A stretch of 64,000 nucleotides of DNA from an uncultured Dehalococcoidia bacterium (GTDB taxonomy: Bacteria > Chloroflexota > Dehalococcoidia > Lucifugimonadales > UBA3495): positions 268,301 through 332,300 of the forward strand of contig CATQHB010000001.1 of NCBI GenBank assembly GCA_958295765.1. Reading direction: 5' to 3'. Both the position numbers and the translations under genes were made by a program. The notes under the pieces were generated by a model, which saw only the letters and a program-made list of their open reading frames with translations, had not been told where the DNA came from and did no database searches. This document shows, piece after piece, positions 59,116 through 64,000 of this stretch (the stretch's first letter is position 1; each line of letters opens with the position of its first letter).

Positions 59116-62100
59116 CGTTGCAGAATTTGAGTAACTTGAATTTTTCGGCGGACCCGGAGGGGGTTTCGGCCTTGGCCGAGGCGCATCGGCTGGCCTGCGG
59201 GCACCTCTTCAACCCGGTTTTTGCCAGCGAAACATCGCTCATCGACCCGCTGCCCCACCAACGGCTGGCGGTCTATGAGCGGATGCTTCAGCAGTCCCCG
59301 CTCCGGTTCCTGCTGGCCGATGACGCCGGCGCGGGCAAGACCATCATGACCGGGCTTTACGTCCGGGAGATGCTGGCCCGGCGCCTGCTCCGCCGCGTCC
59401 TCATTGTGCCGCCGGCCGGCTTGGTCGGAAACTGGGAGCGGGAAATGCGGACGCTGTTCCGGCTGCCATTCCATATTGTCAGCGGCGCTGCTGCCGGGGC
59501 GGGCAACCCGTTCACCGGGCCGGAAAGCCAGCTTGCCATCATCAGTGTCGATACTCTGGCCGGGGAGCGGCTGTTCGCTCAGCTGAGGGATCCGGCGACC
59601 GAACCCTACAACCTGGTAGTTTTCGACGAGGCTCATAAACTTTCGGCAGACCAACAACCCGATTTCCGAGTACGCAAGACGGAACGCTACCGGCTGGCGG
59701 AGGCCCTGGCCGGGGCCGGGACCGACCAGCCCCGCTGGGCGCTGCCCTGGTCGGCCCAACACCTCCTGTTGCTGACCGCTACCCCCCACATGGGGAAAGA
59801 CTTCCCCTACTACTCCCTCTGGCGTTTGCTGCTGCCCGAGGCCCTTTCCACCCCCGAAGCATTTGAGAATTTCCCGACCGACTCGCGGAAACGGCATTTC
59901 ATCCGCCGCACCAAGGAAGAGTTAGTTCACTACAACGGCGCTCCCCTCTACCCGGAAAGGCGCTGCGATACGCTGAATTACGAATTAACCCAGGGGGCCG
60001 GGAGCGAGCAGGAACTGTACGATGATACTACGGACTACATCCAAAGCCATTACAACCGGGCCGGGGCGTTGAATCAGTCCGCCGCCCGGTTAGCTATGAG
60101 CGTCTTTCAGCGGCGCCTCGCCAGTTCCACCTACGCCCTGCTGCGTTCCTTCGAGCGCCGCCGGGATAAACTTGCGGGCCTGATTGAGCAGATTCGGGAC
60201 GGCCGGCTGACCGAGGGGGAGCTTGCCAGTCAGCAACGGCAACTCAATGACATTGATGACGCATTTGAGTCAACTACCCCGGACGAACAGGGGTTGGGGG
60301 AGGAGGATACTGACCGCCTGGAGGAGTTTGAAGGCCAAGCGTTGGGCGGCGTTATCGGTCTCAGCCTGGCCGAGCTGGAGGCGGAGCGCGTCAAGGTGAA
60401 CGGCCTGCTGGCCCAGGCGCAGAACCTTTTTGACAGCCGGGAGGAGTCCAAATTCGAGAAATTGCGCGAGGTGCTGGGGCACCCCGACTACGCCGGCGAG
60501 AAGTTCATCATCTTTACCGAGCACCGGGATACCGCCGATTTCCTGTTCCGGCGACTGGAGGCCCTGGGGTTCACCGGACAGGTTGCCTCGATTCACGGCG
60601 GCCTGCCTTACCCGGAACGGGAACGGCAGGTTGAGTTTTTCCGCCAGCCGGCGGCGGCCGGGGGCGCCAACTTCCTGGTGGCGACCGACGCCGCCGGCGA
60701 GGGCATCAACCTCCAGTTCTGCTGGCTGATGGTGAACTATGACATCCCCTGGAACCCGGCGCGCCTGGAGCAACGGATGGGCCGCATCCACCGCTACGGG
60801 CAGGCCCACGATCCGGTGGTGGTGGTCAACCTGGTCGCCGGCGCCACCCGGGAGGGCCGGGTCTTAAAGACGCTGCTGGACAAGCTGGAAACCATCCGCC
60901 GTGAACTCCAGTCCAACAAGGTGTTTGACGTCGTCGGGCGCATTTTCGAGGGCGTGTCCATCAAGGACTATATCGAACAGGCCCTGGCTGACGGGGCAAC
61001 CGACCGGGCCGTTGAGCGTCTGGACGGAACCCTTACCGCCGAGCAAGTCCGGGCAATTCAGCAACGGGAACGCGACCGGTTCGGGCCGGGCGGCGAAGTC
61101 GCCCAAGAACTGGCCCGGCTCAACAACACAGCGGAACAGGAAGTATATCGGCGGTTGCTCCCCGGTTACGTCCACCAGTTCGTTGCCAAGGCGGCGCCGC
61201 TCCTGGACTTGCGGATTGACGGCGACCTGGAATCCACCTTCCGGCTCGTCCCGCTACAACCCCGCGCTTTGGATCCCCTGCTGGCCTCCCTAAATGCCTC
61301 GGCGCAAGGAAATCAGGCCCGGCTCACCGTGTACCGGCCTGACCGTAATACCGACCGGACTACCGCCGGCGTTTGGCTGCATCCGGGGGAGGCGGTATTT
61401 GACCGCCTCTCCGCCGCGGTGGTGGGGCGATTCGGGCCGGAAGGGTTGAAGGGCGCCGTGTTCATCGACCCTTACGCCGCCCAGCCCTATATGTTCCACC
61501 TGGCCCTGGTTTCGGTAGAATCGGCGCAAGAGAGTCCGGCCGGGGCCGGGGCGGGATTGGTCGAATCGCGGCTGATTGGCCTGCGACAGACCGGGGACGG
61601 CGCGGTAGCGGAGGCGCCGGTTGAACAACTGCTGCTGCTCCATGGCGCCCGCGACTTCGCTCCGGGGGCGGAACCGCTGGCCCTCGCCGCGCGGACGCTG
61701 CTGCCGGCCGCCCAAGCCTTCGCAGAGGAGGTCGTCCTCGGCGGTATGGTGCAGGCCCACCGGCAACGGCTCAACAATGACCTGGATGAGCGGATCAGGT
61801 TCGTGGGCCGCGGCTTTGGCTACCAGGCGGCGGCACTGGCGGAGGCCCGGAGGCGCCTGACCGCGCGCGTCCGGAACGGCGACCACCGCGTAGCTGAAGA
61901 GTTGGCCCAAGTCCTAGAACGGCAGCGCAATCTGTCCGCCAATCGCGACAACCGCCTGGACGCAATGCAGGCCGAACCCGACAACATCCGGCCGGGCGCA
62001 GTGGAGTTTCTGGTTCACGCCCTGGTTGTTCCCACCCAAGACCCGGAGGTGGCAGAGCAGTATAACGCCAACGTAGAAGCCATTGCCGTCGCGGTGGCAA

Positions 62101-62480
62101 CCGCCTACGAGCAGGGCCGCAACGCTCAGGTTATAGACGTTTCCCGCCCCGAACTGGCCCGGCGCGCCGGATATACCGACTGGCCCGGCTTTGACTTCAT
62201 ATCCCGGCGCCCGGCCACCGCCGACGGCCCCGCCACCGAGTTGTCGATCGAAGTTAAGGGCCGCCGGGGGGCCGGCGGCGTCGAATTGCAGGGTAACGAA
62301 TGGGCCAGCGCCTGCACCCATCGCGACAACTACTGGCTCTACGTCGTCTTTGACTGCGCCACCGCCCACCCCCGCCTGGTGCGGGTACGCGACCCCTTCG
62401 GCAAGCTGCTGGCCCAGCTACGGGAGTCAATAGGATATACTATAACCGAATCGCAGATTTTGGCGGCGAGAGAAGAGTAA
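59112..62480 (+). CDS. SNF2/DEAD-like helicase with C-terminal DUF3883-like domain (defence island)
   Basis: 1,122 residues. Walker A is ADDAGAGKT (about 69-77), the DEAH box is VVFDEAHKLS (172-175), motif III is LTATPH (about 221-226), and the second RecA domain has FTEHRDTADFLFRRL, ATDAAGEGIN (about 525) and LEQRMGRIHRYGQ (about 555). This is the SNF2-like RapA/DISARM-helicase pattern. The C-terminal SIEVKGRRG and WLYVVFDC (about 1045-1085) resemble DUF3883 (NO VEIN-type), a nuclease-like fold. Such proteins occur in antiphage islands with DUF1156 methyltransferases, and a DUF1156 start is found 1.4 kb downstream. It presumably translocates on DNA. The ATG overlaps a short upstream frame. 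Confidence 0.88.
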   Translation: MTLQNLSNLNFSADPEGVSALAEAHRLACGHLFNPVFASETSLIDPLPHQRLAVYERMLQQSPLRFLLADDAGAGKTIMTGLYVREMLARRLLRRVLIVPPAGLVGNWEREMRTLFRLPFHIVSGAAAGAGNPFTGPESQLAIISVDTLAGERLFAQLRDPATEPYNLVVFDEAHKLSADQQPDFRVRKTERYRLAEALAGAGTDQPRWALPWSAQHLLLLTATPHMGKDFPYYSLWRLLLPEALSTPEAFENFPTDSRKRHFIRRTKEELVHYNGAPLYPERRCDTLNYELTQGAGSEQELYDDTTDYIQSHYNRAGALNQSAARLAMSVFQRRLASSTYALLRSFERRRDKLAGLIEQIRDGRLTEGELASQQRQLNDIDDAFESTTPDEQGLGEEDTDRLEEFEGQALGGVIGLSLAELEAERVKVNGLLAQAQNLFDSREESKFEKLREVLGHPDYAGEKFIIFTEHRDTADFLFRRLEALGFTGQVASIHGGLPYPERERQVEFFRQPAAAGGANFLVATDAAGEGINLQFCWLMVNYDIPWNPARLEQRMGRIHRYGQAHDPVVVVNLVAGATREGRVLKTLLDKLETIRRELQSNKVFDVVGRIFEGVSIKDYIEQALADGATDRAVERLDGTLTAEQVRAIQQRERDRFGPGGEVAQELARLNNTAEQEVYRRLLPGYVHQFVAKAAPLLDLRIDGDLESTFRLVPLQPRALDPLLASLNASAQGNQARLTVYRPDRNTDRTTAGVWLHPGEAVFDRLSAAVVGRFGPEGLKGAVFIDPYAAQPYMFHLALVSVESAQESPAGAGAGLVESRLIGLRQTGDGAVAEAPVEQLLLLHGARDFAPGAEPLALAARTLLPAAQAFAEEVVLGGMVQAHRQRLNNDLDERIRFVGRGFGYQAAALAEARRRLTARVRNGDHRVAEELAQVLERQRNLSANRDNRLDAMQAEPDNIRPGAVEFLVHALVVPTQDPEVAEQYNANVEAIAVAVATAYEQGRNAQVIDVSRPELARRAGYTDWPGFDFISRRPATADGPATELSIEVKGRRGAGGVELQGNEWASACTHRDNYWLYVVFDCATAHPRLVRVRDPFGKLLAQLRESIGYTITESQILAAREE

Positions 62481-62496
62481 AACCGGGAGGAACGAA

Positions 62497-62859
62497 ATGG
62501 GCGCAATCCACGTAACCGTTGCCATACGAAACCCGGCTGAACCCGACCGGGTTTGGGAAGGACTCTTTCTAGTCGATACCGGCGCCACCGATTGCCTGGC
62601 GCCCCGGCAATTCCTGGAGTCCATCGGGCTGGCGCCCAAGGCGCAGCGGGTCTATGAACTGGCCGACGGCAGCAAAATACGCATGGACATCACCGTGGCC
62701 CAAGTGGAATTCATGGGGGAGTTAGTCGGCGCCACGGTCATATTCGGAGACACGGACGCTGAGCCGCTGCTGGGCGTAACCGCCCTGGAATCGGTGGGCA
62801 TCGAGATTGACCCGCGCAATCAAACCCTCAAGCGTCTGCCGGCGGTACGGTTGAAGTAG
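62497..62859 (+). CDS. Clan AA (retropepsin-like) aspartic protease, single domain
   Basis: 120 residues. The catalytic motif is FLVDTGATDCLAP (about residues 26-38), the D-T/S-G-A of retropepsin-like proteases, with a later hydrophobic-Gly segment PLLGVTALESVGIEID matching the family's second conserved stretch. A single copy implies a homodimer. A strong ribosome site (GGGAGG) lies about 7 bp before the ATG. It starts 16 bp after the helicase stop, so it is part of the same transcript. Such proteases are frequent orphan genes in Chloroflexota and cyanobacteria; one inside a defence operon could process a partner (inference). Confidence 0.85.
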   Translation: MGAIHVTVAIRNPAEPDRVWEGLFLVDTGATDCLAPRQFLESIGLAPKAQRVYELADGSKIRMDITVAQVEFMGELVGATVIFGDTDAEPLLGVTALESVGIEIDPRNQTLKRLPAVRLK

Positions 62860-62974
62860 GCTCAACCCAACGCCAATTAGCCTACACTTGAACGCTTGGC
62901 AGTGTTAAAGTGGTAGCTGGGGGAAATGGTAATCCAGAGCAACAAACGATATACCTGACCCAAGGAGGGACATT

Positions 62975-63868
62975 ATGCCGGATGGAACGGCTGACGCAAA
63001 TTACGACCGGCGAACCTTGACTTTTTCCCAAGCCCAAGGATACGAGGAAGTTCCGGGGCCACTGAGGTTGGGCGAGTTGCCAGACGAGGCTAGGGTGCGT
63101 ATTTGGAACGCGATTTACTCGTCGATTCTCATTGACAAGAGAAACTCTCCCTACAATTCAGAATGCGGTCATCTTTGGACGAACATACTTTACTCTAAGC
63201 ATATCCTTTATGACGTACTACCGTTGGATGAGCATACTCTTCCGTTCCTCAACGATTCTGATCTGCTCCGAAACGAAATACTGGAAAAGCCGTTCAACAA
63301 AGTCTTCGACTTGGTTCAATTCGTAATGCGTAATCAGTACTGTCCCGATGGGTTTGTCCGTGCGATGCAAAGGGCGTTCAAGGAATCCAGGCTGGCTTAT
63401 ACGATTGACGAATCAGATCCTCCGACCATTCTCCCCGCCGTGACCGAAACGGAAGGAGAAGTTGTCAGTGAGACGCTGCAACTGCTCCGCCAAGCTGGCT
63501 TGGCGGGCAGCGCGGCGCACTTGGCTAAGGCGTCGGAATGTATCATGCGCAACGATTGGGCCGGAAGCGTCCGGGAGAGTATGAACGCCGTCGAGTCCGT
63601 AGCGCGTCAGTTGGCCCCCGGCGCATCCAGGACCTTGGGGCCGGCCTTGGCGGCCCTCGAAAAGGATGGGCGTCTCCACCCGGCGCTCAAAGAAGCGTTC
63701 AGCAAGCTGTACGGTTATACGTCGGACGAACAAGGGATTCGCCACCCGCTCTTGGATAACGCGCACCCTAACGTGGGAATGGACGAAGCCCTGTTCATGT
63801 TGGGCGCGTGCGCATCCTTTGCCAGTTACTTATGGCGCCGGCACGAAGCGGGGGAGACCAACTTATGA
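62975..63868 (+). CDS. AbiJ-type abortive infection protein (AbiJ_NTD4-like plus HEPN-like C-terminus)
   Basis: 297 residues. The N-terminal part TFSQAQGYEEVPGPLRLGEL followed by PDEARVRIWNAIYSSI resembles the AbiJ N-terminal domain 4. The C-terminal half (about 180-290) is helical with ESMNAVESVARQL, LGPALAALEKDGRLHPALKEA and SDEQGIRHPLLDN, a pattern of HEPN-like domains in AbiJ proteins, with a possible Arg-His active site. A very good ribosome site (AAGGAGG) precedes the ATG. The stop overlaps the next ATG (ATGA). The likely role is an RNA-degrading abortive-infection effector or regulator of the neighbouring system. Confidence 0.78.
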   Translation: MPDGTADANYDRRTLTFSQAQGYEEVPGPLRLGELPDEARVRIWNAIYSSILIDKRNSPYNSECGHLWTNILYSKHILYDVLPLDEHTLPFLNDSDLLRNEILEKPFNKVFDLVQFVMRNQYCPDGFVRAMQRAFKESRLAYTIDESDPPTILPAVTETEGEVVSETLQLLRQAGLAGSAAHLAKASECIMRNDWAGSVRESMNAVESVARQLAPGASRTLGPALAALEKDGRLHPALKEAFSKLYGYTSDEQGIRHPLLDNAHPNVGMDEALFMLGACASFASYLWRRHEAGETNL

Positions 63869-64000
63869 CCACCACCAACCAAAAACGCCTTATTGAAGTG
63901 GCCTTTCCCCTCAAGCAGGTGTCGCTGGACTCGGTGCATGAGAAGAACGTGCGGCATGGGCACATCTCTACGCTGCACATCTGGCCGGCCCGGCGGCCTT
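63865..64000 (+). CDS. DUF1156 domain protein (putative defence methyltransferase), 5' end only
   Basis: The first 45 codons are visible before the right edge. KRLIEVAFPLKQVSLDSVHE followed by KNVRHGHISTLHIWPARRP is the characteristic start of DUF1156 proteins, which carry a large adenine-specific methyltransferase and occur in antiphage islands with DUF499 ATPases and SNF2 helicases. The ATG overlaps the AbiJ-like stop by 4 bp, so the two are translationally coupled. Confidence 0.87.
   Translation, partial: MTTTNQKRLIEVAFPLKQVSLDSVHEKNVRHGHISTLHIWPARRP

Noticed and set aside
1..64000. tRNA or rRNA genes
   Set aside because: I saw no cloverleaf with a TTCGAATC-type arm and no rRNA-like segment.

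Overview
The window looks like part of a GC-rich environmental bacterial genome. Chloroflexota (a Dehalococcoidia or SAR202-like lineage) is my best guess. It rests on the mix of giant putative-Ig (He_PIG-type) surface proteins, a Uma2 endonuclease, a clan-AA aspartic protease, abundant short palindromic repeats and a DUF1156-type defence locus. There is no rRNA or other marker here to prove it.

Region 1 (1-28192, minus strand) is a single open reading frame of at least 9,397 codons that runs off the left edge. It encodes a secreted giant: an N-terminal membrane/signal segment, a Pro/Thr stalk, eight 20-residue repeats, about 8.5 kb of mixed Ig-like modules, then about 65 near-identical 91-92-residue Ig/cadherin-like repeats, most carrying a DADGD-type acidic motif.

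Region 2 (28193-58557) is a surface-glycan locus. A plus-strand arm (28934-34489) holds a Uma2 protein, a methyltransferase, a B12-type radical SAM protein fused through a G21 tract to a GINT1-like (GH43-like) domain, and a GT4 glycosyltransferase. A long minus-strand arm (58557 down to 34963) holds a Gfo/Idh/MocA oxidoreductase, a GT2, a flippase, a GT4, two tandem O-antigen-ligase-like polymerases, a SPASM radical SAM protein, a sulfotransferase, three GT39-like membrane proteins, two PQQ sugar dehydrogenase/cytochrome c proteins, a polysaccharide deacetylase lipoprotein and a methyltransferase. Together these suggest synthesis, flipping, polymerisation, sulfation, deacetylation and oxidation of an extracellular polysaccharide. 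The locus shows repeated tandem duplication, three long poly-G tracts, homopolymer frameshifts and several families of palindromic repeats. A cysteine-containing C-terminal module recurs on four otherwise unrelated proteins.

Region 3 (about 58970-64000, plus strand) is the start of a defence island: a possible operator, an SNF2-type helicase with a DUF3883-like C-terminus, a small retropepsin-like protease, an AbiJ-type abortive-infection protein, and the first 45 codons of a DUF1156 protein cut by the right edge.
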